Source: Nematostella vectensis
Taxonomy: Eukaryota > Cnidaria > Anthozoa > Actiniaria > Edwardsiidae
Assembly: GCF_932526225.1 (NCBI RefSeq)
Contig: NC_064043.1
Location: 15,498,085 to 15,562,084, forward strand
Reading direction: 5' to 3'
DNA length: 64,000 nt
Notes under the pieces: model-generated
What the model was told of the DNA's origin: nothing
The model's input: the letters and a program-made list of their open reading frames with translations, nothing else
The model's database searches: none
Part shown: positions 26,401-36,391 of the stretch, piece by piece
Numbering within the stretch: the stretch's first letter is position 1
Layout: each line of letters opens with the position of its first letter
Program-made: the position numbers and the translations under genes

Positions 26401-29223
26401 TCAAGTTCCTTTAATAATGTGCACAGTGAACGTACCGTTTTTCCACCAACTTATGAATTGCTTTCTTGATGTCATTTCGCTTTTTAGGAGGACACTGCTC
26501 CAAACCCTTTATGAAAAATTACATGTCAGAAGAAATTAAACAAAATGATGAGAAACCTATGAATGAAATGCAATGCTGCCATGCATGCGAGAACAAATTC
26601 AGACAGTTTTCTTATAGCAACAGTATCTCAAACTACCTGGATGGCATGGAATGTTGCTGGTAGCCCCTGTGCTAGAATGCAAGAGATGGTATTTTCGGTA
26701 TGATCATCCACAGGGTTTGAAGCATCCACAAGGAATAGTATGGTATCAGCCACCTAAAATCATATTTTCTTTCTCAGATAATGATTCAAAATAATATATT
26801 TATGTAGATGTGGTCCTAAATTACAGTAAGTGTCAAACATTAAACAAATATTTCATCCAGCAATGCCTCCCAATTAACCTCTAATCTAGAGTGGATATCT
26901 TATTAAGAAGACGAGATTGACCTTCTATAGACATAAAATTGGTGGTTTTCACAATGATGCATGTATGTCTGGAATGTGCATCAAAGCGAGGCTACCAATT
27001 GTTAAAGGTTCATTGCAAATAATCAAATTTTAAATACTAGTGCAAGAATGCCCAACTAACCTTTGCTGCATCAAGAATGGAATACATGTCTCCATGTTTT
27101 AAGGGTAAAAACATGAAGCGCTTCTTCAGCTGATGGGACCTTAAAAAAAACAGGCAATCAAAATATCAGAGAATCAGAGCATTTAACTGTGGAGGAAGGA
27201 CCCTCGATTACAAGCTATAATAAATTTTCCTTCTAGTTTCAAAGCCTAAAATCTTAGGCTAATCCAAGTGGAACTGGTCGGCAGATCTTAAGGTCTCTGA
27301 TGTTTTGTAATCAGTCAACTTACATTGAAATAAGACAAAAAACACACACTTCCACTAATTAGAGGTGCCACCTGAAATGGGCACATCAGGGAACACAAGT
27401 GCGCTTTTGTAACAGATGAAGAAAAGGACCTTCCTTACACTAGAGTTGTTAAGGCATCAGCAGGAAAAATGGAGGCTTCCTCATCACATTCTCTCAAAAG
27501 CTGAAGAGCTGAAGACACGTTGCATGTGGAGGACAGAGGAAGAATAGCCTGGAAATGACCACATGGTGTAATTATTGAGAACAAAATATTCAGAATATCC
27601 TTGTTAGAACATGTTAGAATATTAGATTTCATGTATAATAATAATTAATAGTAATAGAAAGCATTTATAACACTTTATACAGTACATTGTCAGCCAATGT
27701 CAATGCACCAAAAATTATTGCTAGCATAAGAAAATTCATTTGGTTGTGACATTTACAAAGTTATAGGCGGTTCAGTAATTCATCCAGACAGAAAAATTTT
27801 CCCAAACTTGCAGAATGCATAAACCTAAAAATAAATCTGTGCAGTCCCAAAGTCAAGTAAGGTACTCATACCTATTATCAGCCACTTAAGGTTTACACTA
27901 AAATATCTCACGAACAAAAAACATTCAGCTTTCAATATCCATAATAATAAATATTCTTTTATTTGTCATAATAATTCAGCCTAGATTAATTACCTTGACG
28001 TCTACAATTAAGAAAAATGCGAAGAGTAGTTTGTTGCCCTGTTATCAGCCACGCTGTCTTATTATCGGCCACTCGCTACTTTCAGGAAAAATAGCACAAG
28101 AAAACTTGCTTCATTATAGCTAAATACCAAAGACTATTGTCTTCTTATAAATGTAGTTTGCAAAAGTGACATCCAATTCTAATTTTACATAACGCGTGTG
28201 TCACACTGCACTGTAAAACTAGCAATTGCTAAAATCACTGTATTGAATCGTTCGAGTGGCCGATAATAGGACATCCAACTGAGGCCCAAACAGGGAAAGA
28301 TTACATGAAACTGAGGCTGAATCAAAGGCCAGAAAGCACCCTGCGACATCTAAAACAGAATGGTGGATTTGCTCAGAGCAATATCATCGCGATCAGTAAA
28401 TTTTGGAGATTTTTACTGCATTTATTTGTCCTCACGTTTCAATTAAAGTCAAATTTTCGTGCACTATTTTACGGTGCGTAAGAATAAATTCTCCTAGCTA
28501 AACTCAAATAATAGACAATTGTTAAAAGCTTGAAAAAACATGTTTCAGGGACGTTGTTTCTTCGAATCAGTGTGTCACTTTTCGCCTTGTTCTTTTAGTT
28601 TATGAAATATTTGACATTATTTTAGGTGGCCGATAATAGGTGCGAGTACCTTAATTCATCAAGCTACCAGTACATAGTTAGAACTCTTACAATAACATGA
28701 GGTGGGCTTCCTTGTTTGCCGATTTTTCTTTTCTGTTCCAGTATCTCTCCTCTCTTCTTTTCGCGTACTTGCTTGGCATGGTGTCTTCGATTAGCTTTTC
28801 CCATTGCTTGCTTTCCCTTCCTTGACAAGGATTTTACACACACTCGACCTTAGATACATCACGAGTCAAAAACAAAAACGAAAAGACTAAGATTAAAACC
28901 CAAACACCAAACAAGTGAAGAACACAACTTCAACCCAATCTAACCTAAAAACAAAGGTTTAAAGAAACTGACTGTCTATTGGCTGTACATATAACTATTA
29001 ACCACCAAAAAAAAGAATAGAAGTCTACCAAGACAAGGATGTAAACAATGGCAAGCCAGGGATAATTTCGGCGATAGATGTCCAAACCAACACCAAAGAA
29101 ATACTCCTTACCCTTCGTTTGCTTGTCAAGCGTTCCCTTGCTGCGGTGCTTTCCATGTTTGTGCGATTTATTTTGCTGTTTCAAAGGTCCTGAGCGATGA
29201 GCCTCATTCCCTTCGACCGCCAT
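2449..29223 (-). CDS. TSR1: TSR1, pre-rRNA-processing factor (15 exons, 3' end missing)
   Basis: TSR1 is a GTPase-like factor (Bms1/Tsr1 family, catalytically inactive) that binds pre-40S particles in nucleolus and cytoplasm. Coding exons on the minus strand, all with AG/GT borders and compatible phases: 29112-29223, 28691-28848, 27439-27548, 27061-27139, 26637-26753, 26436-26506, 25200-25239, 24874-25095, 24724-24792, 24497-24653, 15554-15759, 9184-9216, 4579-4652, 4256-4348, 2449-2520. They give about 537 residues, against roughly 800 for the human protein. Recognisable blocks are the basic N-terminus (GPLKQQNKSHK), GTLKVTGFVRGQTL, DPMEGEQTWPTEEEL, RVPKGTSEYQASWI followed by an acidic run, EMFPDELDTPLDTAARVRFQ, and GLKSFRTSPWDPKENLP. 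An in-frame ATG five codons upstream (29238) is an alternative start. The gene spans more than 26 kb because its introns hold arrays, mobile elements and two other genes. Confidence 0.95.
2521..4255. other. TSR1 intron
   Basis: Intron between the exons at 2449-2520 and 4256-4348. Apart from the small inverted-repeat element at 3190-3360, I see no gene or array. Confidence 0.6.
3190..3360. mobile_element. Small inverted-repeat element (MITE-like)
   Basis: The ends are inverted copies: TTGCGCGCGCGTCCAAAATG at the left and its near-complement at 3335-3358. Both sides are flanked by cgatg, which looks like a 5-bp target duplication. It is about 165 bp, has no coding capacity and lies in a TSR1 intron. 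Confidence 0.6.
5300..9178. repeat. 3.9-kb minisatellite, about 40-bp unit
   Basis: Roughly 95 copies of a unit containing catatatctaatcacttg, then tctattcaatactc and a C-run of 5-14 bases. Some units carry an extra gcaatactccc insert. The array lies in a TSR1 intron. In the sense (minus) strand it begins about six bases after the donor of the 33-nt exon at 9184-9216 and is G-run rich. Unit variants recur in blocks; for example 7611-7960 matches 8464-8813, about 853 bp apart. The many overlapping open frames are repeat artefacts. Confidence 0.97.
9217..9917. other. TSR1 intron, no feature seen
   Basis: Unique-looking intronic DNA between the 33-nt exon and the next minisatellite. An 81-codon open frame at 9483-9728 has no recognisable domain. 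Confidence 0.5.
9918..11116. repeat. Minisatellite, 29-32-bp unit
   Basis: About 39 copies of aacacaaggaactcacgggtaatcccgag. Longer units carry an extra gcag before aacac. Short and long unit types are interspersed, with the short type concentrated at the left. The array is in a TSR1 intron. Confidence 0.95.
11117..13216. other. Intergenic/intronic DNA upstream of the GPCR
   Basis: AT-rich sequence inside a TSR1 intron. Around 11222-11290 there are degenerate repeats of gattcgtaaaaaaacgt. Minus-strand open frames at 12009-12461, 12305-12589 and 12798-13124 are hydrophobic but match no family I recognise; they are not called as genes. Confidence 0.4.
13217..14654 (+). CDS. Class A (rhodopsin-like) GPCR, two exons
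   Basis: Exon 1 is 13217-13627 and exon 2 is 13971-14654, with a phase-0 intron, giving 364 residues. Seven membrane segments can be placed: TM1 with TGNLLVIYLI, TM2 with LSMADLLVGLFNLP, a cysteine before TM3 (TTCSF), TM3 ending in WDRYLAVMHP (E/DRY box), TM4 with VCW, TM5 near 'LFTALPNLFTVYAYS', TM6 near 'GVLNLIFLVCNTAFEYY', and TM7 with NSAPNFFVYAL in place of NPxxY. The CWxP motif of TM6 is absent. The ligand cannot be assigned. The third intracellular loop is long (about 95 residues) and charged. The gene is nested, on the opposite strand, in a TSR1 intron. The start ATG is the first in frame and precedes an N-glycosylation-rich extracellular tail (NSTNSS). Confidence 0.9.
13605..13921 (+). 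repeat. 49-bp minisatellite carrying a splice donor
   Basis: Six to seven tandem copies of a 49-bp unit beginning at the end of GPCR exon 1. Each contains atgacaaaggtaagg, which is the exon end plus the intron donor. The last copy is changed to atgaccaaagtggtg, losing the donor. The rest of the array lies in the intron. Confidence 0.93.
14655..15553. other. 3' flank of the GPCR, TSR1 intron
   Basis: AT-rich DNA. Possible polyadenylation signals for the GPCR include aataaag at 14918 and aataaagtg at 15215. No further gene is seen. Confidence 0.4.
16345..18048. repeat. Minisatellite, 32-bp unit
   Basis: About 53 copies of ctttaataatagatggatac followed by acaacaaaacca. Variants (aaaagaaaa, cttttataat, ggatggat) recur in the same order; the ttaataatgg variant occurs at 16961 and 17313, exactly 352 bp (11 units) apart, showing a higher-order repeat. 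The array is in a TSR1 intron. Confidence 0.96.
18049..18721. other. Intronic DNA, C-run, no gene
   Basis: Contains a C14 run at 18089-18102 and unique sequence. It would hold the 3' untranslated region of the orphan gene at 18722-19798, but no clear AATAAA signal is visible on the minus strand. Confidence 0.4.
18722..19798 (-). CDS. Intronless orphan gene: Cys/His knuckle plus glycine-rich membrane segment
   Basis: An uninterrupted 358-codon frame in DNA noticeably more GC-rich than its surroundings, within a TSR1 intron on the same strand. About residues 77-107 hold a C-x4-C...C-x2-H cluster (CRMAGC, LCPLH), a possible zinc site. Residues about 195-250 are hydrophobic, probably one or two membrane helices. 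Residues about 250-295 are a glycine-zipper-like stretch (GGAFAGMIVGGGGGAMIGG) that can also span a membrane. The C-terminus is charged and acidic (DEPEDSDERPP). A TATA-like catataaaag on the minus strand (19842-19851) lies about 45 bp before the ATG, supporting a real transcription unit. I do not recognise the family. It could be a lineage-specific host gene or a captured viral or transposon gene. Confidence 0.75.
   Translation of the reverse strand: MAAVKNWEQYLTDTFEGKITPREANHTSLKDAWSLFGEGRSKKTLKLRTSSQSRRGKVFELPQFDPYFYTRGRSIPCRMAGCDAKKPRFSERGKEDLYLCPLHRGRLMEHVKEHCSQHDVVVDFEKYRDEDFEGYTSLLGFMERAYFLSVKGGRGAPRILKDCPPVVREVFLNMRNYLLIVNSVLNPRPYNLQLALPPVLSIFAAIVQQMNNNVSAFIRLLREVMEMVLFSFGVLYTWVSITFRAGGAFAGMIVGGGGGAMIGGTAFGPIGALVGGGLGLLGGGVIGGVASLLRQETRQTRERDEALRRYRDFMQQPDEPRRANGDPQEHDEPEDSDERPPLFYFEGDLGGGITLALE
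19838..19856 (-). promoter_or_regulatory. TATA-like element upstream of the orphan gene
   Basis: The minus strand reads ggcatataaaagggtc, a good TATA box, with the ATG at 19798 about 45 bp downstream. No other core element was identified. Confidence 0.5.
20671..20748 (-). repeat. tRNA-like sequence (pseudo-tRNA or SINE head)
   Basis: The minus strand has a box-A-like tggcttcgtggttaagg and a perfect box B (GGTTCGAATCC) about 40 nt later. The T-stem and acceptor stem do not pair well, so a functional tRNA is unlikely. Confidence 0.35.
21095..21128. repeat. Perfect 16-bp-arm hairpin
   Basis: acacacgatctcatgt, two bases, then its exact reverse complement. It is isolated in intronic DNA and its function is unknown. 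Confidence 0.9.
21829..22788. repeat. Minisatellite, 33-bp unit
   Basis: About 29 units of acaagcccctcactacccc followed by tgatagacatccat. The right part has shortened units (acccaagacatccat). Array units resume at 24142-24230 after the mobile element, showing that the array was interrupted by insertion. It reads open in several frames because 33 is a multiple of three. Confidence 0.95.
22789..24141. mobile_element. Non-autonomous DNA element with long inverted arms
   Basis: The outer ends are inverted (caggctagtaccc at the left; gggtacgggcctg at the right), followed by G/C-rich runs. Inside, 23028-23475 and 23640-24085 are diverged inverted copies of about 450 bp, so the element can fold back on itself. 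Small open frames in the arms have no recognised domain. No transposase is seen. It is inserted within the 33-bp minisatellite. Confidence 0.75.
25448..26321. mobile_element. Mariner/pogo-like MITE
   Basis: Ends are inverted (CAGTCGAAGCTCTCTGAGCG and the complement of cgcttaccagagcttcaactg) and flanked by TA on both sides. The TA target and CAGT terminus suggest the Tc1/mariner/pogo superfamily. About 875 bp, no transposase. Internal motifs such as agctctcgtaagcgacca are repeated. It is in a TSR1 intron. Confidence 0.75.
27858..28653. mobile_element. Non-autonomous DNA element in a TSR1 intron
   Basis: Terminal inverted repeats: taaggtactcatacctattatcagccac at the left and the complementary gtggccgataataggtgcgagtacctta at the right. 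Extra copies of ggccgataatagg/tattatcggcca occur at 28060 and 28258. No coding capacity. Confidence 0.7.
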
Positions 29224-29361
29224 CTTGGATTGCAGCACGTGCTATTCATGTATATAGCCGCTGCCGTCTCGCGGACTCATTTCTTACTCGCATCTGGCAA
29301 ATTCCCGCTTGCCATAAATGATCTAATAAACGCCTCCTATCTGAAGAACGCCCCCTGTCTA

Positions 29362-29389
29362 AGACAGACAGACAGACAGACAAACAGAC

Positions 29390-29470
<81 letters not shown>

Positions 29471-29471
29471 T
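29362..29471. repeat. (CAGA)n microsatellite
   Basis: About 26 CAGA/GACA units, beginning shortly upstream of the TSR1 start. Confidence 0.95.
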
Positions 29472-30442
29472 AGATTACTTTATTGGTACCGTGTTAAGAC
29501 TTTTACATTAGTGTGAATCCAATAAATTTAAAATTATAAGCCATTCAAATTCTCAAAAATATTATATATACAAACAAAAGAACATAGAGAAGACACAACC
29601 TTATTTTATCATATTTGCCCTTAGTAAGAAGCATTCCAATACTAATTTTGCAGCCATCCCTGCTATATTAGCTCTAGGGTTTATTATTAGATTACCGAGT
29701 TAGAGCAATCCTGTGCTCTATAGACGGGATAGCCTGTTAGTAAAGAACGCCTCCTATTTAAGAACGCCCCCCTCTAAGCTTACAAGTTTGTATTGAACGC
29801 TCCTGTCTAACACACGCCCGGTCTTGCTAAATGTCAAGAAAAGACTAGAACCCCACTGTCATAATGTCATAGTTTGTAATGAATGCCCCTTTTCAATAAC
29901 GCCGGACCATGGAAATTTAATACACGCCCCGCGGACGTTTATTAGGTCATTTACTGTACCTTACCTTCCTCGAGGTTTTTTTTTAACAGAGCTGTGAGAC
30001 ATACCTCGAAATGGGGGAGGGGGTCATGCCGAGGGCACAGACCAGCTGGCCCTTGCGCGTTATTTTTAAAGTTAGCAGAAAAAAACGCGCGGAATTCGAG
30101 GGAAAAATTGTCATAGTGAATCAGGGAAAATGCCACTGACCAGATGACTAAAACAAGTAAAATAAAACATAATTAAAGTTGGAGTCGACAAGCAAGATGG
30201 CAATTTATCGGCAACGTCGCAGACTACCATCTATCAGGTACACACGGTCAACTTCCGATAGCTCTAAACAATTTCCGATTTATTGATTTTTCTAACCCGA
30301 AGTCACTTGCTTGAGTGCGGTTTTCTCTGCTTGAATCCATTTACTTTATTTATTGTGACATACGTTGCTCTGGATACACGCGCCGTCTGACCGCTGATGT
30401 GTATGGCAGGCGCGTTATTTCGCACGTGTGAAAACACCTCTC

Positions 30443-30512
30443 AGTCTACGGAACAGATGCTCATTTGCATAAGCCACTGTCCGGCGTCCTCGATTCCATG
30501 CGACGTCATTTT
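30443..30512 (-). repeat. Left arm of a 70-bp inverted repeat with octamer
   Basis: Nearly exact reverse complement of 36320-36391. Contains atttgcat, an octamer (Oct-type) site, and tgacgtc, a CRE-like site. The gypsy element lies between the two arms. Confidence 0.85.
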
Positions 30513-30589
30513 CTGCCATTTGTCATGACAACAGCCCACGCTTTGACGAAGGCGATGTTTTGCGAAGTTTTATTTAGTGTTTTATTTAG

Positions 30590-30784
30590 TGTCTTTCGCT
30601 ATATATTCATTGGAGTCAGTTAACACAACCGCACGCTTTGGTTTGCGAATATAGACTGATCTTTAATCACAGTATTTACAACTTATGGCATACGCCATGA
30701 CCTTATATGGTATTACAAATAATCATTATCAATAACGTCATCTCTGTTATATGATACTTAAGTAAAGTGTGCTAATACACTACA
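30590..30784 (-). repeat. 3' LTR of the gypsy element
   Basis: 195 bp, TGTCTTTCGC...ACACTACA on the plus strand (TG...CA ends). It is preceded in element orientation by a polypurine tract (30785-30797, plus strand tccctcccctttt). Confidence 0.9.
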
Positions 30785-30831
30785 TCCCTCCCCTTTTAGG
30801 TAAAAACCTAAACAAACCGCAAGAACGACCC

Positions 30832-33800
30832 CTAGTGGTTGACAAGGTAGTCAGCAAACTTGGCTGGTGGCTTCCGCACTCGTACGCTCCGTCTGACTTC
30901 AGGTGCTGAAGTTTCGGTCGCCATAGTAACCGCATCTGGCTCTGTATGCTCTGTTTCCGGTTTAGGCTCTGAAACTTGTACTTGTACCTGCTACTTGTAC
31001 TTTCTTCGCGAACTGAACATTCCGCCTAACTGTACTTCCATTCTCCTTTGATTGCACTATCATGTCTGGACCATTAAGGTTGATTACCTTGTACTTATCT
31101 GGTCGGAAATTCGGTTGTAATTTACCTTTTGTCTCATTCCGCATTACTACTATATCTCCTTCCTGAATGTTGCTATCCGCCGCCTTCTTGTTTGCATAGT
31201 CTTTCATCTTTAGCTTATACTCCATATATCTTTCTCTTGCCACTCCTGGAATGGCAGCAGCTGAATAATCTAACTGTGGTAGCTTATTCCTCATTTCTCT
31301 TCTGAACATCAGAGAAAAGGGAGTACACCCAGTACTTGTATGCGGAGTTGACCTGTATGCTACTAGGAACTTCCTAAACCCTTTCTGAAGATCCTTTTTC
31401 TCTACTGTGGCTATTTTAAGTATCTTTTCTATGGTTGTGTTAGTCCTCTCTACGAGACCATTTGCCTGTGGCCACAACGGAGTAGTTGACACCCACTTGA
31501 TGCCATTGCTTTTCAGGTATGCCTCAAACTCTACCGAAGTGAACTGTGGCCCGATGTCTGACCTGAGGGCTTCTGGGTAACCAAATCTCGTAAAAATGGC
31601 ATCCAGAAAATCTATAACTGCCCCTGTCTTAGTAGATCTGAGCAATGCTGCCTCAAAGTACCTACTGAAGTAATCAATTATCACTATAACGTAACGACCA
31701 TCTGGAAGTGGGCCTAGCAAGTCTGTACTACAAAACTTCCAGGGTGATGTTGGCATCTCTGTTGTTGCTATGGGAACTGGTCTGTCATAACTAGACACTA
31801 GCTGGCATGACTGACATGATTTACACAGTTTCTCTATGTCCTATTCAATGCCTACCCACCACACTGTGCTTCTTAGACGTTGTTTACACTTGACAATACC
31901 CTGGTGTCCCCCATGAGCTAGCCTTAAAACTCTATCTTGTAAACTAGGTGGAATGAATATCCTTTTTCCTCTCAAGATTACACCGTCACTCTCACTGAGT
32001 TCTGATCTGACTGCTTTGATGCTTGTTGCACATTTCTCCCATCTTCCCGTCCTAATTGCTTCCTTGACTACTTGTACAACAAGTTCATTCATCTGAACTG
32101 GCCTTGATTTCCTGCCATGACATAGCTTCCGGCACTGCCTCCTGAACAATCATAGAAATATATTCCCTAGTATTATCTCCTACAGAAAACTCTACATTGC
32201 CTCTGCAGCTCAACCTAGACATCGGGTCGGCAATATTAGACTCGCCTGGCCTATAAACTATCCTAAACTTATAAGGTGCTAATCGTAAACTCCAACTTTC
32301 TAATCTAGGGGTCGACTTAGAATTAGCATTGTTAAAGATGTGTGTAATTGGCTTGTGATCCGTGACTAACGTGAACTGTATACCTAACAGATACAATCTG
32401 AAATGCTCACACGAACACACTAAAGCCAAAGCTTCTCTCTCCGTCTGTGAATATCTACCCTCCACATCTGACAAACTACGGTGTCCATAAGCAACTACCT
32501 TTTCAGTTCCTCCCTGCTTCTGTATCAAAACTGCCCCAAGCCCTACAGGACTAGCATCCGCCACTACGAGAGTTTTTGCCTGCCTATCAAAATAAGCTAA
32601 GGTCTCGCTGGCACTCATTACACGCTTGATAGCCTGAAAACTATCTTCTTGTCTGGGGGTCCACTCAAAGGTCACTGACTTCCTAGTAAGTTCCCTTAAA
32701 GGTGAGGAAAGTGTTGCTAAATCTGGGATATACCTGCCTACATACTGAACTAAGCCTAAGAATCCACGTAGCTCTGTTACATTAGCTGGCGCTCTAGCAT
32801 TGACTATGGACTCCACTTTGCCTGGGTCTGCAGCTATCCCTTTGTCTGAAATTACGTGTCCTAAAAACGTAACCGAAGATAAACCAAACCGACACTTCTC
32901 CGGATTGAGGGTTAACCCGCTCTCCGATAATCTATTCATAACACTAATTAGTCTACTCTTGTGTTCAGCCTGATCTTTACCAAATACCATTATGTCATCT
33001 GCCAAGTTTAACACTCCTGGCAATCCAACTAACACCTTCTGCACTGTATACTGAAATACCTCTGGTGCACTGCAAATTCCCATACCTAACCTCTTCATGC
33101 GAAATAATCCTACATGGGTTATGAAAGTGGCTACGTCTCGCGATTCCTCCTCTAATTCTAACTGAAAAAATCCTTGCTTAAGGTCTAACTTTGAGAAAAC
33201 TGTAGCCCCATTAAGCTCAACTAGCATTTACTGCATAGTCGGAATCGGATGCCTTTCGCGCAAAACTGCCTGGTTAACCTTCCTCAAATCAATGCACATC
33301 CTAATTTCCTAATTTGCCTTAGGAATTACCACAATAGGGCTTACCCATCTCGATGCTACACCTTCCACTGGTTCGATTATGTCTTCCTCTTGTAGTCTTT
33401 TCAGAAGATCCGCCACCTTGTCTCGATAACCGAATGGCAATCGTCTTACTGGCTGAGCAACCGGTACCACCTTATCGTCAATGTGTAACTTAACCTTATT
33501 TCCCTTCAGTTTGCCCACACCTGAAAAGCACTCTGGAAATTTAGACTTCATTTCCGAACCTAGGCTAGTGTTACATTGCTGTTCTTGTTCTGAAACTGAA
33601 TTTACATGTAATAATTGTACCTTCTTAGCAGTATTATGACTAATCAAATTGCTAGCTGATGCATTGCCATCAAAAAAATAAAATGTTGCAACACATTTCC
33701 GGCTACAGATACTAACTTCCGTTTCAAATTCGCCTTTCAGCTTAAGCGCGTCCTCTTGACCAAAAGCCTACAATTTCTTGCTGCTTTTCCTAAGCGAAAC

Positions 33801-33990
33801 ATAACTCATAATTTCCTCATAAATCTTACTTGAAACAATATTCGCCTCTGCCTCGGAATCAATAATAAACGGAAAACTCTTTCCCCCGACTATCGCCTGA
33901 CACATAGTCGAGTCTCCCTGAGTTTCCTAATCTCCTCATCTACAGAAAATAAATGGGTCACCCCACTGTCCTTATCTGCTGACTGTTCCG
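30832..33990 (-). pseudogene. gypsy pol remnant (protease, RT, RNase H, integrase)
   Basis: In order on the minus strand: aspartic protease near 33900-33700 (FIIDSEAEANI, where DSGA/DTGA is expected); RT start at 33647-33309; RT core at 33227-32600 with LADDIMVFG as the catalytic box; RNase H with VADASPVGLGAVL; integrase zinc region at 32149-31841; and integrase core at 31798-30962 with STDLLGPL, SDIGPQF and NGLVERT as the D,D,E positions. The C-terminus continues in another frame to a stop at 30832. Breaks near 33750, 33305, 33230, 31840 and 30985 make it non-functional as written. Confidence 0.9.
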
Positions 33991-34782
33991 TTATCTGGTA
34001 TTGAATTCCACCGCTTCGTCGCGCACGGCCATGTCCTCGTCCACGCACAGCATGAGATTTCGAATTTCTCCTTTGAAAAATTTCGACTTTGCAAAATGTC
34101 CTACGACTCCACAGTTGTTGCATTTCTTTCCCAATGCTTTACAGACCTTGTCGCTGGACCGGTGCCCTTTTCTTCCACAGCGATAGCACTCTACTTCGGA
34201 CTTTACGTTGGAAATTCCACTTTGCTGTTCGACTGGGGGTGTGTCGACTTTTCCTCCACGTGCTGAATCTTCAAACAGCAAAAACGTGTTTGCCAACTGA
34301 ATCGCCTGGGCCAAAGTTAGGTCGTTCCCCTTCTGCAAAAGTTTCCGCTCTATGCCACTGTAGTTTATACCAGATATAAACTGTTCAACGAGGTTCTCGT
34401 TTAAAGTCTCGCCGGTAAATCCGCAATGTCGGATTGCATTCCGCAATCTTACCTCAAAAACCGCCACACTTTTGTTTTCTTCCCTCTTTACTACACGGAA
34501 TTTCGTCCTCTCAAATCGCGTATTCCGCACGGAACCATAATGATCCACTAACTTTTCCTTGAGGACTTTGAATTCCACCGTTTTAGGTACTTCGGGCGAC
34601 ACTAGATCCCTCAATGTTTCATACTGCCCCGCAGTTAATCCGCAAAGTAGAAGCGCAATCTTGCTTTCCTCTGGAGTCTTTATCAAATCGCAATAACATT
34701 CCAATCGCTCCATAAAGCTCTCGATGTCACCAACTCCTGTATAAGTTGGGACAGGGACGCCCTGTGACATATGCTGGACCAT
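33991..34782 (-). pseudogene. gypsy gag remnant
   Basis: 263-codon frame starting 28 bp inside the 5' LTR. It has a retrotransposon gag-like alpha-helical region and two CCHC knuckles near residues 205-235. The first (CYRCGRKGH) is intact. In the second (CNNCGVVGH) the last cysteine position reads lysine. The frame shifts after the knuckles. Confidence 0.85.
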
Positions 34783-34810
34783 GATCCCGAATCGCTCGTC
34801 GCCAATTTAG

Positions 34811-35040
34811 TGTCTTTCGCTATATATTCATTGGGGTCAGTTAACACAACCGCACGCTTTGGTGTGCGAATATAGACTGATCTTTAATCACAGTATTTAC
34901 AACTTATGGCATACGCCATGACTTTATATGGTATTACAAATTTTTAAATTTTTAAATTTTTAAATTTTTAAATTAAAATCATTATCAATAACGTCATCTC
35001 TGTTATGTGATACTTAAGTAAAGTGTGCTAATACACTACA
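34811..35040 (-). repeat. 5' LTR of the gypsy element
   Basis: 230 bp, matching 30590-30784 except for an inserted run of tttttaaat units around 34940-34975. Directly downstream in element orientation lies ctaaattggcgacgagcg, the probable primer-binding region. Confidence 0.9.
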
Positions 35041-36319
35041 GATAGAATGCTCGCCTGTTATACTTTTTAAACAAAAAAACATCATGATAATAAAGTATAA
35101 GGGTCAACTTATGAGTGACTTATGAGTCAACTTACTAGTGACTGTGCATTCCAGCATGACAACTGCGTTAAAAATAAACTTCCCTCTTTTTTCCTCAAAA
35201 ATTGTGTTTATTTGGACTACATAAAAATTTTGTTATTATCCGTGAACATTACTCTTTAGGATGAGGCACAATTTAGAAAATGAAAACGAATAAAACGCTC
35301 AAAATATAGTTTTATTCACGTCCTAGAGATTTTATGCTAATGAGTCGAGCATTATTTTTATTGTAAATTCCCTTTTCACATTAAATCATTGTGGTGAGAC
35401 ACCGAGGGAGAGAATAGAAAAGCAGCGAGAGATACCTCTTAAGCTTTTTTGAAGCTAGAAAAATTACTTTTGGTACTCCGCCTGAAGAAGGAAAATGCCA
35501 TTTATATGATAGTGTAGTCTGTTTCTATTGTAAAAGTTGTTTTTACCAGCTTTTAAGCAAAGCGATCCAATCGAATCAAAATGTAAACATATGACCAATG
35601 ATTGATATTAACAAAAAAAATACTTTGTAAATAGTTTCTCTATGACAAGAGTCATCAAACTGTCATGCGAAACATAGTCCCTCATTTTTCCGGTTAAAAA
35701 GCGGTTAAAAATCGAGAAAGTGCCTTGGTTAAAAACTAATTTATACCACGCAGTGCATGTTGCAGTGCTCCAAAATGGTTAGTGAGAAAAAAGTTAAAAG
35801 ACCCATTTTTAACTATGGTTCAAAGATCAAAGGTAAACCCCCGTGAGCCAACTGAGAGGTAATCAATGACAATTAATTTTATTTATTTTGAAAAGAAGCT
35901 TTAAACGACCAGGCAGGCGTAATGCGCCATTAAAATTGTTGTGTGTTGTTGTGAACAATATGCGATTTATTTAAGTGAAGGAAAGAACCAAATACGACCG
36001 ATCTTTAAGATCTCTAAGAAATTTCTAATATCATGTGAATGATTTACGAAGTTTGGCGATCAGCTTAGAAACTTTGAGTAAAACAGCCTTCTAACTCAAA
36101 CCCCCAAATTCACTTTTCGGTCGCATTTCTTCTCAAAAGCTCTCTTCCACCATATCAATATTTTTAGTGCGTTTCCTGAAAAAAAACTCTAAAGAATTCG
36201 GCTAGAAAAGTTGCTCACGCTAAATTTTGAAATGTTTCAAAGTTTGTGCTCAAGTACAGGCTTGGGTTTATTATCATTGAGCTAGGTAGAAAGCTTGATA
36301 AGCTGTGAAACGATGACTT
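35041..36319. other. No gene seen
   Basis: AT-rich intergenic DNA between the gypsy element and the octamer-bearing repeat arm. No exon or array is supported. Confidence 0.5.
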
Positions 36320-36391
36320 AAAATGACGTCGCATGGAATCGAGGACGCCGGACAGTGGCTTATGCAAATGAGCATCTGTTTCCGTAGACTG
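36320..36391 (+). promoter_or_regulatory. Octamer/CRE-bearing segment, right arm of inverted repeat
   Basis: Contains aaaatgacgtc and tatgcaaatgagc (octamer ATGCAAAT). It lies 100 bp upstream of the start codon at 36493, where a promoter is expected. The same 70 bp occurs inverted at 30443-30512. Confidence 0.45.

Larger units (their letters stand above)
29224..30589. other. TSR1 upstream region, no gene
   Basis: Likely contains the TSR1 promoter just right of 29223 (a CACGTG E-box at 29236). Motifs related to aacgcctcctatttaagaacgccc occur at 29329 and 29746. Position 30443-30512 is an inverted copy of 36320-36391. Confidence 0.4.
30590..35040 (-). mobile_element. Ty3/gypsy LTR retrotransposon (degraded)
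   Basis: Two direct LTRs bracket gag, protease, RT-RNase H and integrase remnants read on the minus strand. The LTRs are almost identical apart from an AT-rich insertion (tttttaaattttt tandem, about 35 bp) in the 34811-35040 copy, suggesting fairly recent insertion, yet pol has several stops and frame breaks. No clean target duplication is visible (tttag versus gatag). Confidence 0.95.
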
